DNA of 64,000 nt from Anisakis pegreffii (GCA_035041965.1 JAPYMA010000731.1:145738-209737), one strand, 5' to 3'; counted from the first letter of the stretch, positions 1 to 14,600 are shown. Made by a program: numbers and translations. Notes: generated by a model from the sequence alone, not told the origin.

Positions 1-445
1 CAGCTAACGGGTTTGTGACGAGACGAGACGATGCAAGGTGAGTGGACTGGCCCCTCCCTTCCTTCCAATACTGAATATGCTCAGTTATGAAACCCTTTAA
101 ACCGATGATGACAATATTTGCTCTTTTGATTTATAATACAACCAACACAATTCACTCACTCCTCAAATAAACTTGCATCGAATCACTTTCAATTTGTTTG
201 ATTTCATTTCATTTCGTCTAAATCAAAGAAAGCAATTTGAATTCGTTAAGCGATTCAATTCTAATCTAAATCTTTTATTAGTCGATTCAATCGGTCGCAC
301 AAGCACACAGCACACACTATTTACCTCATCGCATTGAACAAGATGATCAGGGACCTAGCCAAGATGAACTGAAGGCGCTAGGGGCTCTCCGCTTCTTTCA
401 GGTCCAGACCCCTTTGCATCCTGCTCCCCTCACCTATGCCCTGTG
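1..445 (+). CDS. Possible last exons of a gene entering from the left edge
   Basis: Positions 1-37 end in a good donor (CAAG then GTGAGT), and an acceptor TTTTATTAG ends at 281. Splicing 37 to 282 keeps the one open frame of the first piece and reads on to a TGA at 370-372, ending IYLIALNKMIRDLAKMN. A second frame of the downstream piece stays open further, from 282 to a TGA at 443-445, and looks more protein-like (RIEQDDQGPSQDELKALGAL). It would need a different upstream donor, since that frame meets a TAA at 5-7 in the visible left piece. The segment 330-445 is clearly richer in GC than its surroundings. No domain is recognised, the reading frame is unresolved, and the whole could be non-coding. 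Confidence 0.25.
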
Positions 446-1904
446 ATCACTGCATATTAATTTCCTCAACTTCCATACTAGCAATCATTAAGATAGGAGC
501 GCAGAATTGTGGTGAACATGCAAATAAACTGTACAGTGTACCATTCAGCAGGTGCACGAATCCAAAAAGAACTACTACGAAATGGGCTAATGATTGAAAA
601 AGTCCTACCTAACTGTAAAAATAACTGTAATTTTAAGGTATATTTCCTGATGATACCCAATAAATTCTTTCTTCTTCTGCAATTCCAAAAGCGAACTAAA
701 ATCGGTGGCGTCAAATCCTACGTCAAATCCTTTGAATCAATTTCGTTACCATTATCATCACCATTATATTGGAGATCCCGACAATGCCCAGTAACATCCT
801 GTAGAATATGCAATCAATTCATAACCGATAGAACGGTATATAAATTTTATCGCAAACTATTGGAAGCACTGAGAGTAAGTTCGTGATAAGAATTTCCAAA
901 ATTAACAGACCATCGACTGTTTGAAGTATTCGAGAATCTGCCCACTGAAGTTGAGGATTCCATCTGAGGATAGTGATGGAACGACCAGGAAATAGCAAAG
1001 AAGCTGATGAGTGACAGTGAAGTGAGAGTCGTCAAAGGATCCACGATATATCAGAAGAAAGCCTTAGTGTTGCCCGGAAAATTCGGTTAGTGACAATTCA
1101 GATAACTCTCTCTTCTCTTAATCTGCGCCTCTTAACTGAATGGTAAGTTTACCGTTTCTGATAATCTTATCATGCGGATTTGATATCTGATACAATAACG
1201 ACAGGCAACCTGAAATGTTGCGTTCCATTTCTGGATCGATTTTGACGGTTATCAATAGCTTTATCATCATCGTCTCTATTGTACAGTCAACAAGCACTGA
1301 ATTGTCCACTTCTCCGGATAGAACGCTAATGAGTCTCAAATTATATCCTTTTCAATCAACAGTAATTACAAAATGAATACTTAAGTAGATGTTGGATTTC
1401 TTTCATGATTAACACATACCTCCGCATGGCTCCTGGCGTGACCTGGATTCAATTCATATCTTATATCACAATGGATATCCAGACCGAAAGTGTTCAGTAG
1501 TGTCTACCGTACGCCCAAAGCGTTATCCCAATAAAACGTTCATAACACACACACACACCTGCCACCTGCCATTCGCATCGTCATATCTCAGTCAGTTGAG
1601 TACGCAACCAACAAACTCTGTCTATAACTAATACTTCTTTATCGCTCCTTGCATCGATATCGATATCGATAACTCATGCTATTTGCCTCAACATCATCAA
1701 ATAAAACAACTTCACATCATCAGCTGCGTCGTTCCATTTGATAAACTGATGATAATTTGATTGAATGAAACTAAAACAATTCTGAGATATTGTTGCTGTG
1801 AACAAAAATTCGTAATAAAATCTTCAAAAAAATACACATGTATAATTCAATTGGATTACTGTAGAAGGGAGATAGATGGTGAACTGAATGAAAAACGAAT
1901 GAGA
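446..1904. other. Intergenic or intronic, no gene recognised
   Basis: The longest open stretch, 509-886 plus, would encode 125 residues. It includes CPVTSCRICNQFITDRTVYK near its end and has a donor-like GTAAGT at 872, but no acceptor in frame and no domain I know. A CA tract lies near 1543-1557, and a self-complementary (ATCGAT)3 at 1653-1670. Confidence 0.4.
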
Positions 1905-1948
1905 ATGTATGTGTCTGTGTATGTGTGTGTGTGTGCGTGTATGTAAGT
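1905..1948. repeat. GT-rich microsatellite
   Basis: Impure alternating purine-pyrimidine run, mainly GT with interspersed GTAT, of potential Z-DNA type. It precedes a cluster of other simple repeats up to 2156. Confidence 0.85.
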
Positions 1949-2011
1949 ATTCGTTTATGAGTATTATAAAATATAATATCTATGAATGAATGCGTTATGG
2001 ATGTACGTTGT

Positions 2012-2030
2012 TGCTGCTGCTGCTGCTGCT
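2012..2030. repeat. (TGC)6 trinucleotide repeat
   Basis: Six uninterrupted TGC units. They generate the run of alanines in an overlapping open frame (1986-2384) that I regard as spurious. A second repeat, TCG x4, lies at 2144-2156 in the same region. Confidence 0.9.
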
Positions 2031-2383
2031 ATGGATGATATTATTTTATGTCGATCGCTCGTTCGTTCGATTCAATCAAGAGTACATTTCTTCGGTTTCT
2101 GTTTCTTTGCACGAGTCTATCGTCGAAACGACCGATGTTCTCTTCGTCGTCGTCGTATAACACATCGATTCTATGAATTATATTCATACGCATGGCTATA
2201 TTTCTCCATTCGCATTCGCTCGCATTCATTCACATTTATTCAGTCCGTCATTCGTTCTTCGTTCTTCGTTCACTCACATATGATGAAAAATAATAACGAT
2301 GATGATCATAGTGATAATAATCCGTCAGAAGCTGCCAATTGGCTGCCATCAATAAGAGCTGCTTATCCAGCAGTCAGCAGATA

Positions 2384-2545
2384 GAGACAGAGAAAGAGCC
2401 AGCAGGCAAGCAGTGCAGTCAGCCTAGCCAACCTAGTCAACCAGGCCTAGCAGGCCTATCGCTCTGACCAATCCAGCACTACTGTGCTCGATTGGGAGTG
2501 GAGCATTGCAAGAGACTGGATCAAAGGGATCTTTTCCAGCTGATA
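2384..2545. other. GC-richer island of unknown function
   Basis: Around 2390-2540 the base composition changes to GC-richer sequence with short direct repeats (CCTAGC, GGCCTA). Both strands have short open frames, for example plus LTNPALLCSIGSG and minus KIPLIQSLAMLHSQSSTVV. None is flanked by a convincing acceptor-donor pair. It could be an exon, a promoter or 5' UTR, or an old insertion. Confidence 0.3.
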
Positions 2546-3523
2546 CCCATTAACCACCTGTTTTGTAGGTTTATTGTATGATAATCGAGAAAAATCAGCA
2601 TAAGCAATTAGCTGATTATCTGATTAGGCTTATGTGACAGCTAAGATGTATCTAATAATAAAACATCTTTCTGCTCGAATACCTATCCATGGTCACTTTC
2701 AATGTCTCTTGCAAGTGGAGAAATTCATTCATGCTTAAGTTTGTAGCCGTACTGACAAGCAGCAGCATTTACTCATACTCACCTCCTCTTCACATACGTC
2801 CTGAAATCGCCCAGCCAGCTCTCTGCAGTCATCCACTTGCAAATCAGGTATTACCAAACAGCGATGAACAACTGATTAGCAGGAAATTGAGTTACTCAGA
2901 AGCATTCTGATAACAATAACGATTTCACCATAACGCTGATAAAATCTAATAAAATAGGTGATATCCGTATTGGCTAAAATGGGATATCTTCTCATTAACA
3001 CAGCAACAAAGCAGCACATTAGCTGAACGAAACAAACACACACAATCGCTCATGCTGAATGTAAACAGCTGATCGAGCTCACTCAAATGATCAACTATGG
3101 ATGAACGGTGGATGACTGGGCCACAAAAAACAGATTTGCTAGAAACTCCAAATGCTTCTTCATCGTCAACCAATTGTCATTTATAGAAATATGCGCTCAT
3201 TGCTTCGAGGAGATGATAATCCTCTCGGGATGTACAATCAATTTGCAGCAATTTTATTTGCTCTGCATTATCTATCTATCCATGCATCTATATGTGCGTA
3301 TATCAAATATTGACATCCATATACGACGAACACATACGATACATATAATAAATGTATTTGTATGCATAAGCATGCATGCATCATCTATATTGGTAGTGCA
3401 AAACCCGTTAATCCAAATTTATTCCTACATCCAACGTCCGCATCAAAATTATATGCATCTAAAAGTTCATATCTCAAAATCTACACAAAATATACAACGC
3501 GTTCGTGAAGTACGTTCATATTT
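2546..3523. other. Non-coding, with two overlapping antisense open frames
   Basis: A minus-strand frame 3173-2946 begins with ATG and gives 75 residues (MVDDEEAFGVSSKSVFCGPV). A plus frame 3108-3563 (151 codons, GTG start) overlaps it. The 3' half of the plus frame is AT-rich low-complexity sequence. There is no known domain and no splice context that would favour either. Confidence 0.25.
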
Positions 3524-3673
3524 AAATTTCATATCTCACTATATTTCAGTTCACAACAAGTAATCTCGCAAAAAGTATTCTCACTACATTTTCAGTATTC
3601 ATTAAAAATATTTTCAGTATTCAAAAAGTATTTTCATTATTCTTATAAATTTCATATCTCACTATATCTCAGT
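3524..3673. repeat. Local direct duplication (27-bp unit) and TATTCA-rich tract
   Basis: AAATTTCATATCTCACTATA followed by (T/C)TTCAGT-like sequence occurs at 3524-3550 and again at 3647-3673 with one visible change. Between the copies are degenerate repeats of TTTTCAGTATTCA. This looks like a decaying minisatellite. Confidence 0.7.
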
Positions 3674-6600
3674 ATCCATAAAAATTTCACACTTCAACGC
3701 ATATCTCAATATTCACAGGAATGTTCGTATGTGTGTTCATAAAATTCATACAAATTATGAGCATTCTGAAGATTACTCTGTGACATTATCGCTTAAAGCA
3801 TTGCTCGTTTTTGTCTAATCATTAGTATTGTTGCTCTATCGCCACCAATAACATCCAGCATAATGAAGGCAATACTGAGCATTCACGAACACTCACTAAT
3901 ATACCATCTAGATGGCAGTGTTCATGATATAGAATATAATTTTTCTCTTGAAGCATCATCGTTCACTTAAATGAAATAATTCTCAAAGTACTTCTTCTAG
4001 AGATAGTCATATATATGTATATGGGATTAACACGAACACTCATTCCAACTCTAATATATACATATACATCAATCTTCTTATACGTAAGTAAATATTTATA
4101 AAATGAATATATCGTTCATAAATACATGAACATTGGGATATTTTCTTCAATTATGGACACTGCAATCAACCAATATCACACACGCAATGACACGTGCACA
4201 ATTCTCAAAAGTACAGTAATTCCACTGAAATCAAATGAAATTGGATATATGCGAATGAGTATATATATGAATGCAGAACGGATGTTGTTTAGTACTATTG
4301 ATAATGATAATCACATTCAAAGCAATTGTTCAAATATATCTGTCAATGACGATATATGTGCTGGTGACGATATATAGCTGAGAAAATTCTCGACGGGTGA
4401 ACGAAATGGACATTGCAAAGAGTGGCTAAAAAGAATGCGACTGAAGAATGAATATGCTTCAAAAATACTTATGTTTCAGTGAAAGCAAGGATCAACCTAA
4501 AAATACAGTGACGATAAATTTCTTGCGAATGGACTGCAGGTAACTTCATCATTCGTGCAACTGATCTAATAATTAATCTGAACTCATTGTGAAAATACGA
4601 CTCAAAGGATACTGGCAGCAATATCAGCTAAAACACGACTGAAGACGAGCAATTCTAAGTGTGATCATTGCTAATCTCAGTTGGGCATGTATCTGAGTCT
4701 GACTGGCTTATCACTGTTATATCTAGAAGTCATTATTAGTGAATATGGTTTAAATTCGCAAACTTCAAAGGTTTATGAACGCAGAAGAATGGTTCAATTT
4801 TTCAGCTCAGAGCAGAATTGTGACAAACTTTTGAATATTCCCCTCAAAAATGTCACATTTGATTCACTCGCTCTCAAGTGACATTCAGTTGAGAAATGCT
4901 CTTGATTAATGCGCTCAATGCACACAAACACATGCAACTGATTCACGATCGCTCATATTCTTACTCAAAGAAAAACAAAATTAAACATCAATGTTTTAAA
5001 AGATTTCATGGAAATTCGTCTGTAAAGATCGTTCGAAACGAGAAAACAAGAAAACCTCTGAAAAAAAATAATAAAAGTATAAATTACAGTAAGAATTGTC
5101 TATAATGACTTTCTCGTTGGCTCTGAAAAATGTAAAATTTTGGACAAACCAAAAAAAACAGACTAAACGAAAATTGAACAACTACTGAATGAGGTTTTGT
5201 AACAAACAGTGAGTTGTGTCTGTCGGAAGGATGAATGGATGGATCGCGTTATGACTTACGATTAGAGGAAAACACAACAGAAAAGACGGACTGAATGAAG
5301 CAAGGCAAAATAAAATAAACGAAAAGAAATTGCATCGCAACATTTTATGAGTTTTTGAAATTATTATTCTATCGACTACTCTAATGAATATACCACCACC
5401 ACCACATACCACAAATATCAATACGATACTCTATAAGCCACAAACGTATACCGTCAAATTATAAGAAACATATGTTCAAAGGAGTCGGGTCGAGTCGTTG
5501 TGTTGTTGTTATTGTTAAACTGTGTGAACAACCTATGGATGAAAGCAACCGACATATTATGCATTAGTTAAAGCAGCTTATATCTGATGAATAATCCCAT
5601 TGAAGTCAGCCAAGTGAGATATTAAACTGATTTCGAGATAACTTGTGAAATAATGATTCCACCTTATCAAAATGATAGATAACAAATCACATCGCCATAT
5701 GACTCAACGGTCACGGACTCACGAGCATAATCACGGACACGAGTACAATGTGGCTTAATCCATTTGAATTATTGCTGCGATTTGTGAAAGTATTTCCAGA
5801 AATCACAGTAATGATTCAGATCAAATTTCATGCTTCCAGTAGGACAGAACCAAAGGACGGAACTCACAATAAACACAACATTGATGATAAGTAATCACTT
5901 ACATTTTCACGTTCAGGTGTGACGGTTATTTGGCAGCAGTGCGTAGAGTGACATCAATTCACGAACGACAGTAATTCCTATTGATATGGCAAAAATCTGA
6001 AAGCGGCAAAAAATTCTTTTCGGAATTACCAAAATCTCCGCTTTTTACAACTTATCATCGCGCATACTGATCATGACGTTATCAAACATTGTTTTCATAT
6101 GATAAGAAATGAGCACACTTATGAGATATAGGCATTAAGCACGTATAGGTACATTTACACTGTTATGAACGATTTCATCCGACTTCGATAATTTGCAAAC
6201 GGGGTTTGTTTCGTTCAGAGTTCATATCACCCATAATCTAACAATAAGATACCCGTAGAATAACTCGCAGATTTGTACTGAACGAATGATGTCTTTGAGC
6301 AATAAAATGTCTTCGAACAGAAATAAAAGAGAAAATGTCCCGAGAACGGTCATCAGCAAACTTGAATTAACCAGAATCGTTGAATCGTTGATGAGACGAT
6401 ATCAACGACGAAAAATTACAATAGATAATCGGAAATTTGTTTGTTACAGAAGATATTTCTGGCAGTTGATTACTGCATAATCAGTTCAAACTGATTATGA
6501 CCGAATAATCAGAATCGGATAAAGTTGACTCAACAAAACAGTAAAAAATGAATAAAAGTAAACTGAGGTTGACTGAGACTGAGATGCTTGAAGATGTGAC

Positions 6601-9600
6601 TGCAGAACAAGACATAACATGTTGTTTGTGGGTATTTTAATAAACTCAAATGCAAAATAAACTCTTTCCTCAGCCAAAATAAACTCGCGAACAGAATGTC
6701 CTAAAACTTATGATGAACAATAGCTAATTAGCTCTGGATCAGATTCTGTTCACTGCTAAGAAATCTCATATTCATGCTAAACAGTTCGCTAATCTACCTT
6801 TTGCTCTATTCCTTCAGCTATCCCGAATATAACATGTGTACTGTTAACATGTGCTGACTATAACTTAATGACAGCACACCTAATGAAGATATCTTATGCG
6901 ATTCTGCAGGTCAGTTCTAGCTTTGCTCGAGTACAGTCATCGTTACTGTACACTATCAGTGACACTCTCACTTCACTCATACAGTACCACCAATACCAAG
7001 TGCTGTACCTACCGTAGGCACCACATGAAACTGCTCAAAAGCAAAGCCGATCTCGACTAAAACGTCGATGATTCGTTGCTGAATGAATGAAATGGTTTTG
7101 CATAATTATTGTCGCTTAAAGGAAACAAATAAAAACGCTCTTTGATGCGACTGAATTGAAAGTAAAGTGAATTACGAAGATAAACAAAATTGAAATTTAT
7201 GTTTCTTGATATAGACGACGACGACGACAACACATAGATGATGCAAATATATATGTGCTGTGTGCGTTGGTTTGCTCAACTTTTATGGATTTAGATGGTT
7301 GGTTGGATGGTTGGGTGAATGGATTCTGAAAGATGAAAATTTGAAAGCATGAAAAGAAATTAAATGAGTCGTCGGTCGTTGTCTAAGTCCACTGAATGGT
7401 ACCCCATTTTGTAAGTCAATCAAAGCGATATTATGACCGTTTATTCATCTCAAATATAAACCAGAATAGCCAACTAGAGCATCAACAATATCAATAAAGC
7501 AACAATATGTTTCGTTTCATTTAGATATTATTCGCTGTAGCCACATAAGACAAGTCAAAATCAGTGCATCCGTTTTATAATGTTCCTTATATCTCATTAC
7601 TTTTTCGAACTTGATTTCGTTTTCGTGCAATTGAAACACAAATATGGGTACTATAACTTCACGTCTATATATCACATTAATGCTCCACATAATATGAGCA
7701 TTTATAAACATTTTATATGAATGCATATAGCATGTAAGAGTATGCGTATTTATGGTAGAAATCTAGTCAATTCACTTGATCATTACAGCATAGATTTATA
7801 GACTCAATGCTACTGCCTTATACGAAAATATCCAGATGTATCAATTGGATAATGAGTAGTCAACGTCAACTTCGAAACGAACAACGACCGATACATAACT
7901 CATCGTTGAGGGGACGTTCCGGAGTTACTGAGCAACGAATGGATACTATTTCCACAAAATGTATCAAATTTATCAGAAATTCAGGAAAAAAGAAAAGATG
8001 CTGTGTTGGTTTGCTGCTTACAGAATCTACACAATATGAACGGATTTCACCTAAACTTACACTACTGAATTATCTTCCATGAGATTATTCTCAAAACTCT
8101 TCTCAAATGCTTATTAAACATAAAATTTTCACTTAAGCGCATTACTTTTTGAAAGTCATTTGAATACCTGCAGTATTGAGTAGGATTATGGGTTAGCACT
8201 AGTGTAATGTGTAAGCTATTTTGATTACTTTGATAAGAGTTAGATCGTTTTGATGAGTGGGCAACAGGTATGTTCAGTGATGATCTATCTGAATGACAAG
8301 TCTATTAAATCAAATCTGATAATATGCTTATTTACACATTGTCTGATATTAAACAGTCAAAACAAGCTATAAATCTAATCACAAACACATCATCGCAACT
8401 TGATCAAACGCTGAATGAATAACACATTAATTTTATCGTTTGGAAGTTTGTTGATAATAAATCTAATCAGCATTTTATATGCGATATGCAAAACCACTAA
8501 GACTTCAGTTATATTACGCTCAAACTCAACTCTGCGGCTGCATTCACCAACGATTTCCATCCAAATCATCAATGAAACATATTACCTTATGTTCCGCCAA
8601 CATATAAAATCCAGACAAAAAGAAGAGAGAGCGTCATAGTGTTGCTTGTGTAAAGTATTAAAATGAAATGAAACCCTAATAATCATTTATTATATATTCG
8701 TTTCGCGTTGTCGTTGATTTTTGACTTTATGAATGTTTCATTGAATCAAATGAAAATGTTATTAGTTGAGATGTAAACAGAATGAAATTCATCAGCAGAA
8801 TTCTTCAATGTGCTAAATTGTTTACATTTGTTCAATAATTATGATATTATTCAACTATTGTTCTTGCCTGACTCCTCATGCACGTTTGATCCACACATCC
8901 ATTTCCACTCATCCGCTATCTCATCCACATATCCATCATGCACAGAGACATGCATGCATGCATGCTCGCTTATTCCAAATAATATCCGTCTAACATTCTC
9001 TTTCACATTATATTTATTTGTTTGTATATGCATGCATGTGTTTGGTTTAATAATATCATTATTACTACTATAAGCATCATCCACTCATCATCTCTTATAT
9101 AACTACTAACAATGTGCTGATGATATCTGAAACAAATCAAGGGAACAGCAGCAAAAAAATTATGCGAACAGCGAACAGCAATTGTAGCACACTCATTAGC
9201 TTGAACCTAGCGGTTACATCTTAACGGTTACGTCAAAAGTTAGTCAGATAAATGCACGACGGATTGAATGTAGTTTGAAACGTTGAAAGAGTACGGTAAT
9301 AACTCATCAAATCAGCTGCTCATATCCTTTTAGAGACACTGCAACAACTCACTATAAACGACAAATGAATGATATTTTGAAAACTTCTAGAAATATTCAT
9401 CAACTGTGAATGAGAAGACGTACGTTTCTGATACTAATGGGAAGACTGGCCAACGATTAAGTACCGATCATGATTTATTCATTCAACTTCTCTGATTATG
9501 AGGTTTTCGATAATCTGTCTGTGTATGCTTGGACTGAATCCTAAGTGGAACTTGATTGAGATTGCCGTTGAACAACCGATCCAACATAAAGTATGAAACA

Positions 9601-11632
9601 GAGGCACAGATCGAGAAAAACTCATCAAATTCACAAATGTAAGACGCAAATGTAAGTGAATATCTATCATCAATTATGGAATATGCCAGAATCGTGAGCA
9701 TACCGTAGAGACTCAAAAAAATAATTCAAATTCTATCGTTCCATTTGTTTCATTCCGTCGTCGTCGTCTTCGAAGAAGAAGCCAAATGAAATTTTCTTTA
9801 AAAAATCTATCCGCACCAATATTTATAAACATATAACTGTCGTTGTTGAATCAATTCAAATCGTTCGTTCTATCAATTAAGTTATCGATAAGAGAAAATT
9901 GAAGATTGCATCAGTTGAAACAGAAGACAAAGAAGGAATTTATTTGATCATCATTCAAAATTTCATTAGCAGGAATGAGAAGAGAACACTGAATGGATTC
10001 GGATTACAAATAAATACTCTACATACATCCATCGTTTTAAGACAACAACTTGTTGCTTGCTTATGCAGTTATTGAACGACTATTCAATTTGTTTTCGCTT
10101 TTTTTTCGCCTCAAATCAAATTTGTTTTATTCTCATCCACTAACGTCATCATCATAATAATGCTCAACAGATAAACAGATTATAACTGTGGTAGGCATTT
10201 CGCAATTATGATTAGCAGTAAGTAGATGGATATGCGGACGGATTGATCGACACAAGAAAAGAGAAATTCGAACAAATTCAACTTGAAACTTTTGCAGATA
10301 ATGATTGAATATATTAAAGCATTTGCAGACGAGATAGGGATGTAATCAATGTAACGGGAGCACGATATCTATGCATGCAAATGATTCTGAGGGTCAAAGT
10401 CGCAACTGTCCAGATAGATTACAAAGGAAACTGTAAACGATAAGATGAAAACATTGAATTTTGGATTTCTAGAAAAGAGTTATTATATTACAGTTCCACT
10501 GATTAATATTTGACGATTATGTTAGCATCCAGTCTGCATATATTCCGGAGGAACGAAGATGGAATAATTCGTTGAAACAAATGAGAAGTTCATTGCTGAA
10601 AAGACTAATGTAAGGTTATTTCAATTGCACTCACAGGCTCAACACAGGCGAATGGAGCAAGCACTACGACTCTATAGCGGAATCATGAAACAATTCATGA
10701 AGATCAGTAAATCTGACAAGAAGCAACAAAAAATTCTAACTGAAACCATCTCAAATCAAACGGTATTCACGTAAAAACACGCAATTATAAACAAACTCTC
10801 GATAAACTATTAATATTAAAAAACTATTACAATTATTAACAAATTCAAAGAATCACCACCAATCAATTCCCTTCAACACTCAACATTACGTATGATCACG
10901 ACTTGAAGAGGTAACTACTCATGTAATAACGCCGTGTGGTATGCATTTTTAAGGAAGACTCTTAAATCCTTAATTATGAATAACTTCTTAGATAATCTCC
11001 TTTAATTCATAAGACATCAACATTTTTTATACTTATAGCATTTTGTATGTGATGTACCTGGTTATGAAAACATAACTATGTATTCATAAAACTATCCAAA
11101 AAACACTCCAATAACATCATTCACTACTGAACATCATTCATTCTCTTCAGTCAGTTGAATGCAAAAATATTTCATCGTCAACTTTTCATATTCTCAATTT
11201 TGAGTTGACCGATAAGATAACTTCATTATGAGAAGTTCGATGAATTCAATTTGAGAAAATGCAATCGTAACTCTTCGGAGAAGACTTAAGGCTCAGGCGA
11301 ACAGAAAATGAAATTCTCTGATAGTGAGTTTCAGGGAAATTGTCCATAAGAATTCATAATTTCCAAAAAAGATTACAGAGTGGGGAAAGTAAAATTTTGT
11401 TTCGAGTACATTACTTTGTTACCTTAATAATAAATCAATTGCATATAAGATCAATTAATAAAATTTTGATATTGTTCAACAGTGACCATCATCAAATCAA
11501 CCGTCAAAGAGCACTTTGTGTTGTGGTTGTTGTAGATCGGTAATAATTGTGATTGATGTGTTTTCGTTTCTCATGAATATTTCATATTGACCAAGCAACT
11601 TCAGAAGAACGTATTTTGGCGTGAAGATGTGT
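3674..11632. other. Gene-poor stretch
   Basis: I find no gene with recognisable homology. It contains an 11-bp inverted repeat with a 2-nt spacer at 6476-6499, (GAC)5 near 7213-7229, and GCATGCATGCATGC at 8951-8964. Unassigned open frames include 6286-6480 plus (64 residues) and 7807-8082 plus (91 residues). ATTC/GAAT-type simple sequence recurs throughout. Confidence 0.5.
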
Positions 11633-11653
11633 TGCTGCTGCTGCTGCTGCTGC
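11633..11653. repeat. (TGC)7 trinucleotide repeat
   Basis: Seven uninterrupted TGC units in non-coding context. Confidence 0.92.
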
Positions 11654-14600
11654 TTATGATCAAAATAATGCACTCTTTGAGCATATTAAAATCTCTTTTA
11701 GCACCTATCCTTTAAGTAGCTTTGATACTGAATGAAGAACCAACCCAATATGCTCAATGTGATGCTTTGATGATGCTCCTTTCTTTCATATATGCATATT
11801 TCTATTATTTATAAAAATACATTTATGGACACAAATTTATCTATTCATTTCAAATTTCTATTTCTCTATTCAATTATTTCTGTTCTTTTTTTACTTATTT
11901 CTGCATATTTATTTATCTATTTATTTATTTATTTATAAATTTAAAATATTGATGTATTAATGCTCATAATATTATTCATATGTAATATTTCTTCGACATC
12001 TTCTTCATTCAAAAGCCATCTATATCTAGATCTGTACAGTGTTATTATGAAGCCATCCATCCATCTATGATGATGTTGTGCAAGATCTGCTCTGCTCAAA
12101 CACCTTAAAACGTTGCCACTACAAAAACAACAAGCACTAGTCTCAGGTGTATGCTTACAGCTCAACAACAAGCATGTTGTTATCCATTATGAACACATTA
12201 TAATCAATCCACTTCTTTTGTATTCTTTTGTGTACCGCTCACAAGCGTTTAATGTAACGTTTTTGTTAAGCATTACAATATATCTATATTCGTGCACAGC
12301 CATATTTGCATATATTCAATCAATCATTTTAACATCTTAAAATCATTATCACAATACTTCGCCATCATAAAAATGATATATGTGCACGTATTTATATGCG
12401 TTACTAATGCTGCTGCTGCTGGTGGTGATGATGCTTATTGAAATTCGGAACGTTTCGATTTGCGTTAATAATTTCAATTTTTACTATGCTAATGATAACA
12501 ACAATAACAACAATCATTTATGATCGTCTCTTTCGAATTTCTTTACTCCAATCGGAATATTTTATATTCTCATCGCTGCAGCTTCTATAGAGGAAATGGA
12601 CAGCAGCAGCAGCGAATGTGCTTTTCAAAATTGACCATACTGGGAAGTTAGAAAAAAATTATTCAACAAAAAATAAATAATTGTTTGAGCAGTTCTCAAT
12701 TATTGACGGTTATCGACTGATATCATATTGATAAGTGATTGATTCCCCAAGAAATATGATTAATCACAGAGAATATCGAATAACAAATCAAGTGGATCTT
12801 GAAGAATAAGTTTCTAACAGCGCATATAGAAAGTCCTCAAAAGCATCTCGAAGACCAGAAGATCAAACCATGAAATGGCAAAACATCGGCATAGCTTACA
12901 CCGATTCCACTCTGAAACTTCAACTCCCACCACCGAATCACTAATCTTCGAAGGGTTTAATCACAGTATCGTTAGAATTCTCTTTACAAACGTTACGGTA
13001 CAACAAGATGAAGCTAATATATCGCTTGCACTATGCAACATGAACCATAAGAAATGAGTTCAGCTGAAAAAATCAACGAAAAAACGCAAATGTAAAGAAG
13101 GCAACAACGGCTTAAACGATCCAGTTATTAATGAAGGTATTGTTGCTTTACACAAATGAAACAATTTGGCGATACTGTTTCATGTTCACCTAATGAGAGC
13201 TGAAGAAACAACTGAAAAAAACCGCTCATATTTTGGTTATTAGAGGCAATAATAAGCGATGAACGGCGCCATTTGAACAGAAACAATATTATGACTCAAT
13301 AAGGACACGGCCACTGTTGTCGTTTTTCATTTACATTTATGCATTTTTGCCAGTTACAAATTTAACGAATCTGTCTGGGCAACTATCGAACAATATTCCA
13401 TTATGAAAGGATATCAGTCAAGTGATAACCAGTCTGGTTTGTAACGCATGAAACTCCACTTGAAATGAGTTTCATACACTAGGAACTTCATGCACTTCAA
13501 AACAACTGAAATCAATCAACAGAACTGAATTGCGGAATCGTCAACCCGTCCTCAAATACAGCTTCAGTCATCATTCTCTTCACCCAGACCTCCTCTCATT
13601 CAAACGATTGGATTTAGACAATAGAATATACAATCTCAGCGTATTGCTACCACATAACAATTACCATCATATTGATGCTGTGTTACTGATAATATTTTTG
13701 ACGTATTATTGCATAATAATATGGTGATTCTTGGGTTCGAAGGATAATTTCTGTTAATAACAGTAATATTATAATGTTGATTTATGCAATACTGCATATG
13801 GCTGATATTTTATGTTCAACTCAATATGTGTACATTATGGTATAATGTATATCTTTAATATACTGATTCTGTTTTTCGAATATATCATTAATGCAGCTAT
13901 TATTGCAGTAATGATTGTGTGATTAATGTGCTAAAATAATGAATGCTTTTTCGAATAACTAAGCCATGAACACAAACACACAAATATATCTATGCATACA
14001 AATATACTTCACATCTAAACCCATGAACTGATACCGCAAACACATGCATGAACAACACTTCAACCGCAACCTACGGTGCAGAAATTTGAATTCAGGGCTT
14101 GAATCCGATTTCTACACTCCTCAAACAAGTGCTCTCCAAATTTCATTAAATTCAGGAAGATATGAACTATTTTAGAAACTCTCCACGTTGAACAACACCA
14201 CCCAACAATGACATCTGTTATCATGTCCTAACAGAGCTTTTACGAGATTCTGCGCTTCAATGACATTTCACACTAAATATTCCCGATCATTCTACCTTGA
14301 AACTATTCGAAAGGAACGCAAAAATTTAGCATTATCATAACTGTCATCCCTATTTCATGAATAAGTCTTCGCACAACGCACACATTCTTCGACATCGCAT
14401 TTCTGATTCATCAACGCTTAATACCACTAAATTTCGAATACTTCCCGAAAGTCTCAAGTAAAACCACCACTAAATTTTCAAAATTCTATTCCGAAATAAT
14501 TCGAGAACGTGATCACGTTCAATCATTTGCGCAAGCTAACTAACTAGGCGATTGATGATGTGTGTGGATTAGCACGATTTTATGCAGACGATTTTATTTC

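Noticed and set aside
1986..2384. 132-codon plus-strand frame
   Set aside because: Made of TGC, TCG and TTCG simple repeats; overlapping frames on the other strand are equally open.
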